Source of the DNA: Mesorhizobium sp. AR10
GTDB lineage: Bacteria; Pseudomonadota; Alphaproteobacteria; Rhizobiales; Rhizobiaceae
Direction: 5' to 3'
DNA length: 64,000 nucleotides
Assembly: GCF_024746795.1 (NCBI RefSeq)
Contig: NZ_CP080524.1
Span: forward strand, 3,388,001-3,452,000
Shown: positions 8,458 to 18,742 of the stretch, piece after piece
Numbering within the stretch: position 1 is the first letter of the stretch
Layout: each line of letters begins with the position of its first letter
Position numbers and translations under genes: made by a program
The notes under the pieces: generated by a model
Databases searched by the model: none
The model's input: only the letters and a program-made list of their open reading frames with translations
What the model was told of the DNA's origin: nothing

Positions 8458-8916
8458 ATGACAGAGAAAGCCACGCCTTCGCCCGCGGCCATCAAGGCCT
8501 GGGCCCGCCTGATGCGGGTTTCGCGTCAGCTTGTGGAAAGCGCTGAGGACACGTTGAAGGCCGGCGGCCTGCCGCCGCTTGCCTGGTATGACGTGTTGCA
8601 TGAGCTTGCCGAGGCAGGCGAGGGTGGGCTGCGGCCGTTCCAGCTGATCGAGCGCACCTTGTTTGCGCAGTACAACATCTCTCGGCTGCTGGCGCGGCTC
8701 GAAGCCGACGGCCTGGTCGAGAAGCTCAGGGTTGCCGATGACGGCCGTGGACAAACCATCCGCATCACCGGCAAGGGGCGCGAGACGCGCCGCCATATGT
8801 GGGCAGTTTACGGGAAGTCGATAGCCGAACTGGTCGACGCCAGGCTTTCAGCGGATGAGCTCGAGACATTGTCGGGTCTGCTTGGACGGTTGCGCCATCC
8901 GGCCATCATGGAGTGA
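8458..8916 (+). CDS. MarR-family transcriptional regulator
   Basis: A 152-residue winged-helix dimeric regulator. The DNA-binding core is visible as FQLIERTLFAQYNISRLLARLEADG (helices 3-4, about residues 60-85), followed by the wing with RVADDGRGQTIRITGKG. MarR proteins usually repress nearby genes and are released by phenolic or oxidised ligands. The ATG at 8458 gives the family-typical start, before the helix around WARLMRVSRQLVE. The open frame upstream runs through the operator array and is rejected. The 3' end overlaps the end of a convergent DUF1772 gene by 11 bp. Confidence 0.9.
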   Translation: MTEKATPSPAAIKAWARLMRVSRQLVESAEDTLKAGGLPPLAWYDVLHELAEAGEGGLRPFQLIERTLFAQYNISRLLARLEADGLVEKLRVADDGRGQTIRITGKGRETRRHMWAVYGKSIAELVDARLSADELETLSGLLGRLRHPAIME

Positions 8917-9346
8917 TTTGGGCACTGCCCCAAAGGAATGCCACTGTCGCCAGCACGCCAAGCGTGGCGCGCGCCAGATGCAGATCGCCCCATTTGATGA
9001 TCAACGCCCTGGCTTGCGGGTTAGCGATGCTCGAATCCATTGCCTCCAACAATCTGTTTGTCGGCATCATGGCGATCAGCGTCCATGGCCAAGGCAGGAT
9101 GATCAGGACGGCGCCAAACAGATGGGCGAGACTGCCAGTCTGCCACCAGGCAACCAGACCAAGAACGCAGGCGACTATGGCAATCGAGGCCTGCATGGCA
9201 GCACCGCGCTTGTAGGAAGGCTGCCATTCCTGCAGCAGCGCCTTGTCGTCGAGACGAAGCCGCGCCGGTTGCTCGGCAACGCTGACATAAATGGCGGCAC
9301 CCGCGAAAACGGCGGCAACGGTTAAGGCGAGCAATCCGATCAGCAT
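8906..9346 (-). CDS. DUF1772 family membrane protein
   Basis: A 146-residue protein with four predicted membrane segments (about 3-22, 50-70, 77-95 and 122-142). The conserved DUF1772 features are a central IAMMPTNRLLEAMD and the C-terminal WGDLHLARATLG block, where Asn-Arg and His-x2-Arg are the most conserved positions. The family includes anthrone-oxygenase-like proteins, but most members have no known activity. It overlaps the convergent MarR gene by 11 bp and is divergent from a TetR gene. Confidence 0.8.
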   Translation of the reverse strand: MLIGLLALTVAAVFAGAAIYVSVAEQPARLRLDDKALLQEWQPSYKRGAAMQASIAIVACVLGLVAWWQTGSLAHLFGAVLIILPWPWTLIAMMPTNRLLEAMDSSIANPQARALIIKWGDLHLARATLGVLATVAFLWGSAQITP

Positions 9347-9432
9347 CGTCTCTCCTCAAAATCTGCCCATGAAGGCTTGCAAGAGCAAATAGGACTTGCA
9401 CCGGTTCAGGCAATACGGCATAGAAATGCCGA

Positions 9433-9447
9433 ACCGTAACGTACGGT
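9433..9447. promoter_or_regulatory. Candidate TetR operator dyad
   Basis: ACCGTA-ACG-TACGGT, a perfect 6-bp dyad, lies 48 bp before the TetR-family gene and 86 bp before the divergent DUF1772 gene. This is where an autoregulatory TetR operator would be expected. Confidence 0.5.
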
Positions 9448-9494
9448 ACACACCGCTTTACCTGCGGGCGAGCGTTGCCTGCTGAGGAAAGACT

Positions 9495-10148
9495 GTGTTG
9501 CACACGATGCCCGACATCGACACCAGCGAAGCGCTGACAGAGCGGCAGAAGGCCGTGCTGGATGCTGCGCTGCGCCTGCTGGTCGAGGAGGGCGATAACC
9601 TGACCATGACCGCCGTGGCACGGCGGGCGAGCTGCTCCAAGGAGACGCTCTACAAATGGTTCGGTGACCGCGACGGGCTGTTGACGGCGACGGTGCAGTG
9701 GCAGGCCTCGAAAGTGCGCGTGGCGACCGTCGACCGTGAGGGGCTTACCCTTGCCTCGCTGGCCGCAAGCCTCGAACGCTTTGCTTCGGACTGGCTCAAG
9801 GTGATCTCGAGCGACACCTCGATCGCGCTGAACCGCGTGGCGGTCGGTCATGCTGGCTCTGGCAAGGACGATCTCGGCGCCATCGTTCTGGAGAAAGGCC
9901 GCTTCGCTCTGGCCAGGCGGCTGAAGCCGGTGCTGGAAGCCGGCAAGCAAGCCGGGTTTCTCGATTTTGCGGACGCCGAGACGGCGTTCCGGACCTTTTT
10001 CGGGCTGGTCGCCCGCGATGTGCAGATCCGTCTGCTGCTCGGCGACCGGCTGGAATCGACTGAAGCGGCAATCGGCGGCGATGCCGCACGGGCGACGCAG
10101 CAGTTTCTCGCTCTTTACGGAGCAAAAACCGGGCCGCAAGGCCCTTAG
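9495..10148 (+). CDS. TetR/AcrR-family transcriptional regulator
   Basis: A 217-residue one-domain regulator. The N-terminal helix-turn-helix is clear at about residues 35-60 (MTAVARRASCSKETLYKWFG), and the C-terminal region is helical as in AefR-like TetR proteins. A GTG at 9495 is well placed after AGGAAA, while ATG at 9507 would shorten the protein by four residues; I favour the GTG. A perfect dyad upstream is the likely operator. The divergent DUF1772 membrane protein is the likely regulated neighbour. The ligand is unknown. The stop codon is followed at once by a strong hairpin. Confidence 0.88.
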   Translation: MLHTMPDIDTSEALTERQKAVLDAALRLLVEEGDNLTMTAVARRASCSKETLYKWFGDRDGLLTATVQWQASKVRVATVDREGLTLASLAASLERFASDWLKVISSDTSIALNRVAVGHAGSGKDDLGAIVLEKGRFALARRLKPVLEAGKQAGFLDFADAETAFRTFFGLVARDVQIRLLLGDRLESTEAAIGGDAARATQQFLALYGAKTGPQGP

Positions 10149-10196
10149 AACCGGATGATTTCAGGTCAAGTGGACCTGAAATCTGAATCCAGTTCT
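10149..10196. repeat. Palindromic repeat directly after the TetR gene
   Basis: Perfect 11-bp arms (10157-10167 and 10173-10183) around AAGTG, extended by imperfect outer arms GAACCGGAT and AATCCAGTTC. From memory this resembles a common intergenic palindrome of Mesorhizobium genomes. It may also serve as a transcription end for the TetR gene. Confidence 0.6.
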
Positions 10197-10209
10197 AAAT
10201 CAAAGAGAT

Positions 10210-10260
10210 AGAGCATGATGTTGTCCGAAAACCGCTTCACACTTTTCGGCATCATGCTCT
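10210..10260. repeat. Rhizobial REP-like palindrome upstream of ilvC
   Basis: Outer arms AGAGCATGATG and CATCATGCTCT are perfect over 11 bp. The core contains the CCGAAAACCGCTTCACACT type sequence seen in many rhizobial intergenic repeats. It ends 26 bp before the ilvC start, so it forms part of the ilvC leader if transcription starts further upstream. Confidence 0.75.
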
Positions 10261-10262
10261 AG

Positions 10263-11306
<1,044 letters not shown>

Positions 11307-11329
11307 TTCGCAATTTCATGGTTGCGTAG

Positions 11330-11361
11330 AAAAAGCCGGCGGATCGCTCCGCCGGCTTTTT
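11330..11361 (+). terminator. Rho-independent terminator of ilvC
   Basis: Stem AAAAAGCCGGCGGA / TCCGCCGGCTTTTT with loop TCGC, ending in a T5 run, 24 bp after the ilvC stop. It is GC-rich and symmetrical, so it could work in both directions. Confidence 0.9.
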
Positions 11362-11446
11362 CGCATCCTGGGTTGTGCCATTCCGGCACGAAGATCCTGG
11401 CACGAAACTCGCTTCGTCCGTCTCAGGGAATAACAGGATTGAGGCG

Positions 11447-11722
11447 ATGGACATGATGATTGGCGACAAGGCGTGCGACGAGCGTCGCGCACAACGGCGC
11501 CGGCGTGCGCTCAAAGGTGCAGCGCTGCGTTTCAGCAGGGGCTTTGGTGCGATAGAAGGTGTCGTGCGCAACGAGTCCGAGAATGGTGCGCTTCTGAGCT
11601 TCGGCGATGCAACCGGTGTTCCGTCCGGCTTCGAGCTGGCAGTCAACGGTGCCGAGCGCAGCCGGGCAGCGCGTGTGCGCTGGCGCTCGATGACGCTTGT
11701 CGGCGTCGAATTCGTCGACTGA
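11447..11722 (+). CDS. Small PilZ-domain protein
   Basis: A 91-residue single-domain PilZ protein. The N-terminal arginine cluster ERRAQRRRRALKG (about 11-23) corresponds to the RxxxR c-di-GMP-binding motif, and VRNESENGALLSF (about 43-55) to the Asn/Asp-x-Ser-x2-Gly motif. Both motifs are recognisable, so c-di-GMP binding is possible. Such stand-alone PilZ proteins usually act as adaptors in motility or envelope control, but the partner is unknown. The ATG at 11447 is chosen because it starts just before the arginine cluster; upstream in-frame codons run into the terminator region. It is convergent with a second PilZ gene. Confidence 0.75.
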   Translation: MDMMIGDKACDERRAQRRRRALKGAALRFSRGFGAIEGVVRNESENGALLSFGDATGVPSGFELAVNGAERSRAARVRWRSMTLVGVEFVD

Positions 11723-11754
11723 GAAGACGTTCGGATACAGCAGCGACCCGGCGG

Positions 11755-12039
11755 TCAGCCATAGTGCCAGCTAGGCTTGGGCTCGGTGCCGGTGAACATC
11801 ACGCCGATGCGGTCCTCGCGACGCCACCGGACCACCGCCTTGTAGCCGATGCCGTCGGTCGGCACATAGAGCAGGAACTCTTCCGGCACGCGCGCACCGA
11901 TCGGCACTTTCAGTTCCGCCCCGCTGGCATGCATGTTACGCAGCGTGCACTTGACCTCGGAATTGGAGATGCCAGTCAGGATCGTCGCGCCCTTTAGGAC
12001 ACGCTGCCTGCGGTTGTCTCTGTGTTCGTCCTCGGCCAT
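11755..12039 (-). CDS. Small PilZ-domain protein
   Basis: A 94-residue single-domain PilZ protein. DNRRQRVLKGATIL (about 8-21) carries the arginine cluster, and CTLRNMHASGAELKV (about 31-45) is the second motif, with His in place of the usual Ser. Ligand binding may therefore be altered. WRREDRIGVMF near the C-terminus is the usual closing strand. It lies tail-to-tail with the other small PilZ gene, 32 bp apart. The two are not close duplicates, as only the motif regions resemble each other. Confidence 0.8.
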   Translation of the reverse strand: MAEDEHRDNRRQRVLKGATILTGISNSEVKCTLRNMHASGAELKVPIGARVPEEFLLYVPTDGIGYKAVVRWRREDRIGVMFTGTEPKPSWHYG

Positions 12040-12220
12040 CGCACATATCCCTTGGCGATCGTCGCATTTGCAGCGGTCTGATCAGCAAGATCGTTAACCC
12101 TGCCGGATAAACATTGCGTTAGCGTCGATGGCGGCAAGCAGATTTTGCGGCGCTGGAGAGCGCTAAATCTCGTCTCGTTGAAACGGATTCAATCGACGCG
12201 CTTTGTGCCTTTGTACTTAT

Positions 12221-12264
12221 GCATGTCGTTATCCCAAAACCGCTGCGCACTTTGGGCGACAAGC
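12221..12264. repeat. REP-like palindrome
   Basis: Outer arms GCATGTCG and CGACAAGC pair at 7 of 8 positions and inner arms CCCAAA and TTTGGG pair perfectly around an ACCGCTGCGC core. It resembles the palindrome before ilvC in layout. It lies in the 282-bp gap between the second PilZ gene and the BA14K gene, which otherwise shows no gene. Confidence 0.65.
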
Positions 12265-12321
12265 TTTTGAGAAACAAAAACGGCGCCGCGATGCGCGGCG
12301 CCGCATGCCATTCGTCAGGCG

Positions 12322-12870
12322 TCAGCTATAGGGCGACCAGCATTGCTGGCGCGGGCCGTTGTACGGCTGGAACGAATTGTCCCAGGCGCGATACGACCGG
12401 TAGCGATCGTAGCACCACTGGACATGGGCGCTGGAAAGCCGCTGCGCCCGATAGTAGCGGCGCGGTGCGTAGTCGTAGTTGTTGTAGTACTGGTAAGCCG
12501 GAAGCCCCAGGCCCAGGCCCAAATAGATCCCGGAATTATTGAAATGACGGCGGTGGTGGCGCCGCCAGCGCCAGTCGTCGTTGACGCCCCGCCATTGCCG
12601 GGCTCCGCGGTTGCGCCAACGCCAGTCGTCGTTGACACCTCGCCATTGCCGGACGCCGCCGTTGCGCCAACGCCAATCCTCATAGATCTGCCTGTCATTG
12701 CCGCCTGCCCACGAGTCGCGGACCGGCATGATCTGCGGCGCCGCGGCATTGGCAGGGATCGAGAGGTCGGGTTGGATGATCGGCGCGGCCAGGGATGGAG
12801 CCGTCAGGCCCGCCATAAGACCGAGCGTCATAAGACCCGATCTGACAGAAGACAAAAAGAGCGGTTTCAT
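12322..12870 (-). CDS. BA14K-family secreted protein
   Basis: A 182-residue protein with an N-terminal signal peptide ([20 protein letters not shown] then APSLAAP, cleavage near residue 28). A middle region rich in Trp, Arg and Asn with a 17-residue tandem repeat follows. The C-terminus carries the BA14K signature: [19 protein letters not shown], then [15 protein letters not shown]. The family is named after a Brucella immunoreactive 14-kDa protein; lectin-like activity has been reported for it. It is probably periplasmic or surface-attached. The ATG at 12870 starts the signal peptide; longer in-frame extensions lack coding character. An EcfG-type promoter upstream suggests control by the general stress response. 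Confidence 0.85.
   Translation of the reverse strand: MKPLFLSSVRSGLMTLGLMAGLTAPSLAAPIIQPDLSIPANAAAPQIMPVRDSWAGGNDRQIYEDWRWRNGGVRQWRGVNDDWRWRNRGARQWRGVNDDWRWRRHHRRHFNNSGIYLGLGLGLPAYQYYNNYDYAPRRYYRAQRLSSAHVQWCYDRYRSYRAWDNSFQPYNGPRQQCWSPYS
12564..12674 (-). repeat. 51-bp tandem repeat inside the BA14K gene
   Basis: About two copies of a 51-bp unit encode a 17-residue motif that includes [14 protein letters not shown]. The copies differ by a few bases. In-frame variation in copy number between strains would be expected at such a site. Confidence 0.8.
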
Positions 12871-12945
12871 TGCACTCTCCGAAGACACAGGCCCCACGCC
12901 CAAAAATACCCCGGGGAAGGGCCTATTCATGGAACCTTCCGTCTG

Positions 12946-12970
12946 AACGGAGGATGAACGGAAAGGTTCC
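12946..12970 (-). promoter_or_regulatory. EcfG-type (general stress response) promoter for the BA14K gene
   Basis: On the minus strand GGAAC (12966-12970) is followed after 16 bp by CGTT (12946-12949). This matches the GGAAC-N16/17-CGTT consensus of alphaproteobacterial EcfG sigma factors. It lies about 75 bp upstream of the BA14K start. The element also sits in an imperfect hairpin (12930-12971). Confidence 0.65.
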
Positions 12971-13036
12971 ATCAACCATGACGGGCATCGCTCAGGCCCT
13001 TGTTTTCGTGCCCGCTTGCAGGCAAAGGTCACGGCC

Positions 13037-14149
13037 ATGTCACTGCGCCTCGCTACCTTCAATGTCGAAAACCTGATGAACAGGTTTGATTTCTCCGGCT
13101 TCCGCAACCAGCTCAATGAAGACCGCACGCTGGCGCTTTTCGACATCCAGAGCGAGGCCGAATACAAGATGCTGGAGCAGGCCCGCGCCATCGCCCAGTC
13201 CGACGACACGCGACAGCTGACGGCGCTGGCGATCGCCGCCACCCGCGCCGACATCATCTGCATGCAGGAGGTCGACAATATCGAGGCGCTGAAGGCCTTC
13301 GAATACGGCTATCTGTTCAAGATGGTGGGGCAGGGCTACCGGCAGAAATACACCACGGCCGGCAATGATTCGCGCGGCATCGACGTTGCCGTGATGATGC
13401 GCAACGAGACCGCTGAGGGACAGCCGATCGAATTCGTGCGCATGACCAGCCACGCCTATGTCACCTACGAGCAATTCGGCCTGCACACGCCCGAACTGGC
13501 AGCACTCGGCAACCAGGCCAACGAGCGCATCTTCCGGCGCGATTGCCTGGAGATCGACTTGACCATCGGCGGTGTGCCGCTGACGCTTTATCTCGTGCAT
13601 TTCAAATCGATGGGCCCGCCCCGCAATGGTCTTGATGGGCGCGAGGCGACCATGCCGGTGCGCATCGCCGAGGCGCAAGCGGTGCGCCGGATCATCGAGG
13701 AGCGCTTCGGTGGGGATCATGCCGCCGACAAGCGCTGGGCGATCTGCGGCGACATGAACGACTACCGGCAGCGGGTGAAGGTCGAGGGCGATGCCTTTGA
13801 CGGCTACCGCTTCCAGGTGATCGACGAGAGCCAGTCCTGTCTCAACGTGCTCACCGCCGGCGGCTTTTGCGAAAACGTCGTCGAGCGACGGCCGGAGATG
13901 GACCGTTGGAGTTTCTACCACACGCGCGGACCCGAGGAGCGGCATCTGTGCCAGCTCGACTACATCCTGTTGTCGAAGGCGCTGGCTGCCAAGAACGCCA
14001 CCGCCGTTCCTGACATCATCCGCAACGGCCAGCCCTGGCGCACGATATTTCCGGCGGGGCAGGAAGTGCAGCGTTTTCCGCGCGCCGGCTGGGACCGGCC
14101 GAAGGCCTCCGACCATTGCCCGGTGGCGATCACCCTGGACATGGCCTGA
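13037..14149 (+). CDS. Endonuclease/exonuclease/phosphatase-family protein
   Basis: A 370-residue protein of the EEP superfamily (DNase I/ExoIII fold). The motifs appear in order: [10 protein letters not shown] (Asn of motif I), [11 protein letters not shown] (metal-binding Glu), the strand with [14 protein letters not shown] (Asp-x-Asn), and the terminal [12 protein letters not shown] (Asp-His). All catalytic positions expected for a metal-dependent phosphodiesterase are present. There is no signal peptide, so it is probably cytoplasmic. The substrate (DNA, RNA or a lipid phosphate) cannot be told from the sequence. The start at ATG 13037 is two residues before [10 protein letters not shown]. 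The next gene starts 3 bp after its stop, so the two are probably cotranscribed. Confidence 0.88.
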   Translation: MSLRLATFNVENLMNRFDFSGFRNQLNEDRTLALFDIQSEAEYKMLEQARAIAQSDDTRQLTALAIAATRADIICMQEVDNIEALKAFEYGYLFKMVGQGYRQKYTTAGNDSRGIDVAVMMRNETAEGQPIEFVRMTSHAYVTYEQFGLHTPELAALGNQANERIFRRDCLEIDLTIGGVPLTLYLVHFKSMGPPRNGLDGREATMPVRIAEAQAVRRIIEERFGGDHAADKRWAICGDMNDYRQRVKVEGDAFDGYRFQVIDESQSCLNVLTAGGFCENVVERRPEMDRWSFYHTRGPEERHLCQLDYILLSKALAAKNATAVPDIIRNGQPWRTIFPAGQEVQRFPRAGWDRPKASDHCPVAITLDMA

Positions 14150-14151
14150 GC

Positions 14152-14868
14152 GTGAGCTTCGATCTGCCGCGCAATGTCATCTTGCCGGTCGATGCCGTCG
14201 ACGTCAGGCTCGACCCCGGCCCGCATCCGTTCGAGCGCGACAACGGCCAAGCGATCGCCGAGAACTGGCGCCGCGAGATAGCCGCCAACCCGGCGCTGTT
14301 CGACGGCACCGTGGTGCTGCTTTCGGCGCTCAGCTATCACGACAACCGCCTCGTTGGCCGCTGTCATGCCGTGCGCTACTCGACCTTCATGCTCTGGCGC
14401 GGCCATCGACAGGTGGCGGGGGCCGAACACGCCTATGCCCATGCTATGCTGGTCGCCCGCGACAATGCGCTGGTGGCGATCCGCATGGGGCCGCACACGG
14501 TCAATGCCAGCCGTGTCTATTTCGCCGCCGGCTCGTTCGAGCCGATCGACTTTCGCGACGGGCTTGTCGACGTCGATTTCAACATGATCCGCGAGGTGCG
14601 CGAGGAAACCGGCCTCGACCTGTCAGACGCGACACGCGGCAAGCGCTACTACGCCCTGTCGACGGTAAGCGGCACGGTGATCTTTCGCCGCTACCGGGTC
14701 TCGACGTCTGCCGACGAAATCGCGCGGCGCATCAGCGCCTTCGTTGCCACCGAGATGGAGCCCGAGATCGAAGAGCCTGTCATTATCCGTAGTGCCGCCG
14801 ACCTGCCGGAAGGGCTGATGTCGTACATGAAGCCGCTGATCGAGTGGCATTTTGCGAGCAAGGATTAA
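14152..14868 (+). CDS. Nudix hydrolase-domain protein
   Basis: A 238-residue protein with a GTG start 3 bp after the endonuclease-family gene. Its Nudix box is partial but recognisable: GSFEPIDF followed by IREVREETGLDL (about residues 125-165), matching the REUxEExGU core. The N-terminal 100 residues are specific to a rhizobial subgroup. Nudix enzymes cleave nucleoside diphosphates linked to another moiety; the substrate here is unknown. Coupling to the upstream phosphodiesterase-like protein suggests a joint nucleotide or nucleic-acid clean-up function, which is inference. The stop overlaps the stop of a convergent small gene by 3 bp. Confidence 0.8.
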   Translation: MSFDLPRNVILPVDAVDVRLDPGPHPFERDNGQAIAENWRREIAANPALFDGTVVLLSALSYHDNRLVGRCHAVRYSTFMLWRGHRQVAGAEHAYAHAMLVARDNALVAIRMGPHTVNASRVYFAAGSFEPIDFRDGLVDVDFNMIREVREETGLDLSDATRGKRYYALSTVSGTVIFRRYRVSTSADEIARRISAFVATEMEPEIEEPVIIRSAADLPEGLMSYMKPLIEWHFASKD

Positions 14869-15107
14869 CGCCGCGTCTTGCCTTCGAGCGCCTTGCGGTC
14901 GTTGCGGGCGGCGACGAAAAACAGGATGACGCCGAGACCCAGCAATGCACCCATCGCCGTTCCCATCGTCTGGCCGACGACCTGTTGAAAATCAGCGGTG
15001 ACGCGATCGGGATTGGCCATGCCGTAGCGAGCCAGATACCACCAGAGGCCTGCAAGAGCCGCCTCGATGATCACCATCACCAGGATCAGCCGCGCCTTCT
15101 TGCTCAT
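14865..15107 (-). CDS. Small membrane protein of unknown function
   Basis: An 80-residue protein with two hydrophobic segments (about 6-26 and 44-65), a short loop, and a basic C-terminal tail (ARNDRKALEGKTRR). The ATG at 15107 follows GGAATGGCAA-type purine-rich sequence; an in-frame ATG at 15122 would add five residues. I do not recognise the family. It is convergent with the Nudix gene, and no function can be inferred from neighbours. Confidence 0.6.
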   Translation of the reverse strand: MSKKARLILVMVIIEAALAGLWWYLARYGMANPDRVTADFQQVVGQTMGTAMGALLGLGVILFFVAARNDRKALEGKTRR

Positions 15108-15397
15108 TTGCCATTCCTCCACTCAAGGGTGAATTGCACTACCATCGCGAACCGTGCGGCGACAGTGGTGCGCGGGGGACGGAAACGTCAAAGCTTGTGC
15201 ATAGTCGGATCGGGGCGGCGGACATGCGGTGGTCATCTTCTCGATCATCGTGCAGGGGCGAAATCGGTGATCGGCAAGATGACGGATGCTGGGGCAATCC
15301 AGCACAGATACAACTTTTCCGAGTTTCTCGACGTGCGGTTAATGCGGATGAGTGAATATGCGTTCGCGTCTGACACGGATCCGGGGAGATTGTTGAG

Positions 15398-16648
15398 GTG
15401 CGGAAGCTTGCGCTTGTTTTCGGTGGCCTGATCGTACTCGTAGGCCTGTGGGCGAAGCTGACTGAGAGCGGGCAGATCCTGACAGGCGGTTGGTCGTCCA
15501 CGGAAGGGGCGCGTGTTGATCGCGGCACCTATTTCCGCCTGAAGGTCGATTTGACCTATCGTGGCGAGCCGCAGCATTTCGACATCGTCGTCGGCTGCAA
15601 CGTTCTCGACATTGATTACAAGGATGGCTCGAACACGCGCGAAGTTGGCTTGGTGCCGACCGTCTACGGCCGACGCATGAGCGACGGCAAGGGCTTGGTC
15701 ATTCGTGCGCCAGACGCCTGCGACGGGCGGACCACGGCGGATGGTCGTGTGCCGCCGGATTTCATGCCGGTCATGATTGTCTACGACAAGGCGGACAGGC
15801 TCGACTTCGGCACAGCTTATATTTCCGATGAAGCCTACGAGAGTCCGCTGTCGCTGATGACCTTCGGAACGGCAAGTGTCGAGAAAGCGACGCGCGCCGC
15901 CTTCGTTGAGTTTCGGAAAAACGGTCCGCCCAATCTGGTGACGCGCGAGCAGTACCACTCGTTCCAATCTGACCAGATCCTTCAGCAAATGGGGCTGAGG
16001 CGCGTCTGGCCCAGCTTCGCGCGAACCTGTTGGGCGCAGCAGCGATATCGCGTTCCCGACGAGATCAAGTCTGAGCTGGCAAAGTTTCAACCGGAAGGCG
16101 GGCCGCGCTATTGGGGGCCATCATCCGCCGAGCGGGAACGCGACATCCTATCGTTGATGCGAGGACTACCTCGTCAGCGCGATGACGGGGGCGAAGCGCG
16201 AAGCTATGACGAGTATGTTTTCCAAGAGATGCTGGCCGATCGAGGTGTCCCGAACCGCATGGGTGGTGGGACGATTGGCACGAAGCGATATCCACCCTCC
16301 TTCTATCCCGTTGCCAGTGCGATCTCCGCTGACAAATGGCCATCGAAGCCGCAAGAAAATTCCTCGCTACCGATCGCCGACGGCTCCGTCATTGTCAGTG
16401 CAGTCGATGTAGATGGCGGGCGACATAGAGGCTTCGCGTATTGCTACGATCCTCCTTTGAGATCAATGTACAAGAAAAACCTCGACTATCTCGACAGCAA
16501 AGCGCTGCTGATTCACGATGTGGATGATATCCCGATAGCCAATCTACCCCGTGTCTGGAAAGTGCCAGTTACTTCATTCGTAGAGAATCTCGACTTTCTA
16601 TTTCTGCACTTCGAATTTTGGATCGACTCAATGCGTGGAGATGTGTGA
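15398..16648 (+). CDS. Unrecognised membrane-anchored protein
   Basis: A 416-residue protein starting with GTG at 15398 behind GGGGAGA. Residues 4-20 form a signal-anchor-like hydrophobic segment (LALVFGGLIVLVGLWA) and the rest is soluble, so it is probably periplasmic. No domain is recognised. Visible features are GRDIDYKD-like acidic patches, VVGCNVLD (C68 region), RAPDACDG and RTCWAQQRY cysteine sites, and a C-terminal half rich in Tyr and Trp. Base composition towards the 3' end (after about 16200) is more AT-rich than in the surrounding genes, compatible with a more recent arrival. The 290 bp before it show no other gene. Confidence 0.65.
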   Translation: MRKLALVFGGLIVLVGLWAKLTESGQILTGGWSSTEGARVDRGTYFRLKVDLTYRGEPQHFDIVVGCNVLDIDYKDGSNTREVGLVPTVYGRRMSDGKGLVIRAPDACDGRTTADGRVPPDFMPVMIVYDKADRLDFGTAYISDEAYESPLSLMTFGTASVEKATRAAFVEFRKNGPPNLVTREQYHSFQSDQILQQMGLRRVWPSFARTCWAQQRYRVPDEIKSELAKFQPEGGPRYWGPSSAERERDILSLMRGLPRQRDDGGEARSYDEYVFQEMLADRGVPNRMGGGTIGTKRYPPSFYPVASAISADKWPSKPQENSSLPIADGSVIVSAVDVDGGRHRGFAYCYDPPLRSMYKKNLDYLDSKALLIHDVDDIPIANLPRVWKVPVTSFVENLDFLFLHFEFWIDSMRGDV

Positions 16649-16691
16649 TTTTGATTGTTGCTGCGCAATTTGCCTGCAACCTTGTTCGATT

Positions 16692-17909
<1,218 letters not shown>

Positions 17910-17967
17910 GATATAGACCCCGATCCATCCCGACAGAGCCGGGATGGGGCTCTATCTACTTGTTTGG

Positions 17968-18033
17968 CCATGATCTTTTCAGAAAACCGGATTCCACTTT
18001 TCGCTGACGCGGTCCTTTGGTTCGGGATCATGG
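17968..18033. repeat. REP-like palindrome between ATPase and permease genes
   Basis: Outer arms CCATGATC and GATCATGG are perfect over 8 bp and enclose AAAACCGGATTCCACTTTTC, the same core type as the palindrome before ilvC. It interrupts an otherwise tight operon with 124 bp between the two genes. Confidence 0.75.
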
Positions 18034-18738
18034 TTAAGCCACCTCGAAATTCTTGGAATCGGAGGCGACGTGGCCGTCGAGGAAGCGGATCGTGCGCTCG
18101 GCATAGCCGGCGACGTCGGCCTCGTGCGTGACCATGGCAACGGTCAGGCCAAGCTCGGTGTTGAGCCGCGTCAGCAGTTCCATGATTTCATGCGTGCGGG
18201 CGGTGTCGAGATTGCCGGTCGGCTCGTCGGCGACGAGCAGCGTCGGCCTGGTGACGATGGCGCGCGCGATCGCCACGCGCTGCTGCTGGCCACCGGAAAG
18301 TTCAGCCGGTGTATGGTGCTCGCGGCCGACAAGGCCGACCTCGGCCAGCGCCTTCATGGCGAGATCGCGGCGTTCGCGGGCAGCGACGCCGCGATAGATC
18401 AGCGGCAGTTCGACATTTTCCGCCGCCGTGGTGCGCGGCAGCAGATTGTAGCCCTGGAAGACGAAGCCGACATAGAGGTTGCGCAACTGGGCGCGGCGGT
18501 TGCGGTCGAGCCGGCCGGCGTCGATGCCCATGAAGGAGTAGGTTCCGGCCGTCGGCGTGTCGAGGCAGCCGATGATGTTCATCGCTGTCGACTTGCCGGA
18601 GCCGGACGGCCCCATGATGGCGACGAACTCGCCGCGCCGGATGGCCAGGTCGACACCGGCCAGCGCATGGACCTTGGCTTCGCCCTGGCCATAGGTTTTC
18701 CAGACCTTGTCGAAGCTGATGAGCACGGAGCCCGACAT
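18034..18738 (-). CDS. MacB-type ABC transporter ATP-binding protein
   Basis: A 234-residue ATPase of the lipoprotein/macrolide exporter group. It has Walker [13 protein letters not shown], signature [14 protein letters not shown], Walker [13 protein letters not shown] and the switch His in VTHEADVA. Cytoplasmic, it drives the permease encoded next. The ATG at 18738 is chosen because it lies 4 bp after the stop of the adaptor gene and starts [17 protein letters not shown]; a longer in-frame start at 18786 lies inside the adaptor gene. The gene is part of the adaptor-ATPase-permease operon. Confidence 0.92.
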   Translation of the reverse strand: MSGSVLISFDKVWKTYGQGEAKVHALAGVDLAIRRGEFVAIMGPSGSGKSTAMNIIGCLDTPTAGTYSFMGIDAGRLDRNRRAQLRNLYVGFVFQGYNLLPRTTAAENVELPLIYRGVAARERRDLAMKALAEVGLVGREHHTPAELSGGQQQRVAIARAIVTRPTLLVADEPTGNLDTARTHEIMELLTRLNTELGLTVAMVTHEADVAGYAERTIRFLDGHVASDSKNFEVA

Positions 18739-18742
18739 GACG

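Noticed and set aside
12564..12674. Short CRISPR-like array
   Set aside because: Two direct repeats without spacers, in frame inside a protein gene.
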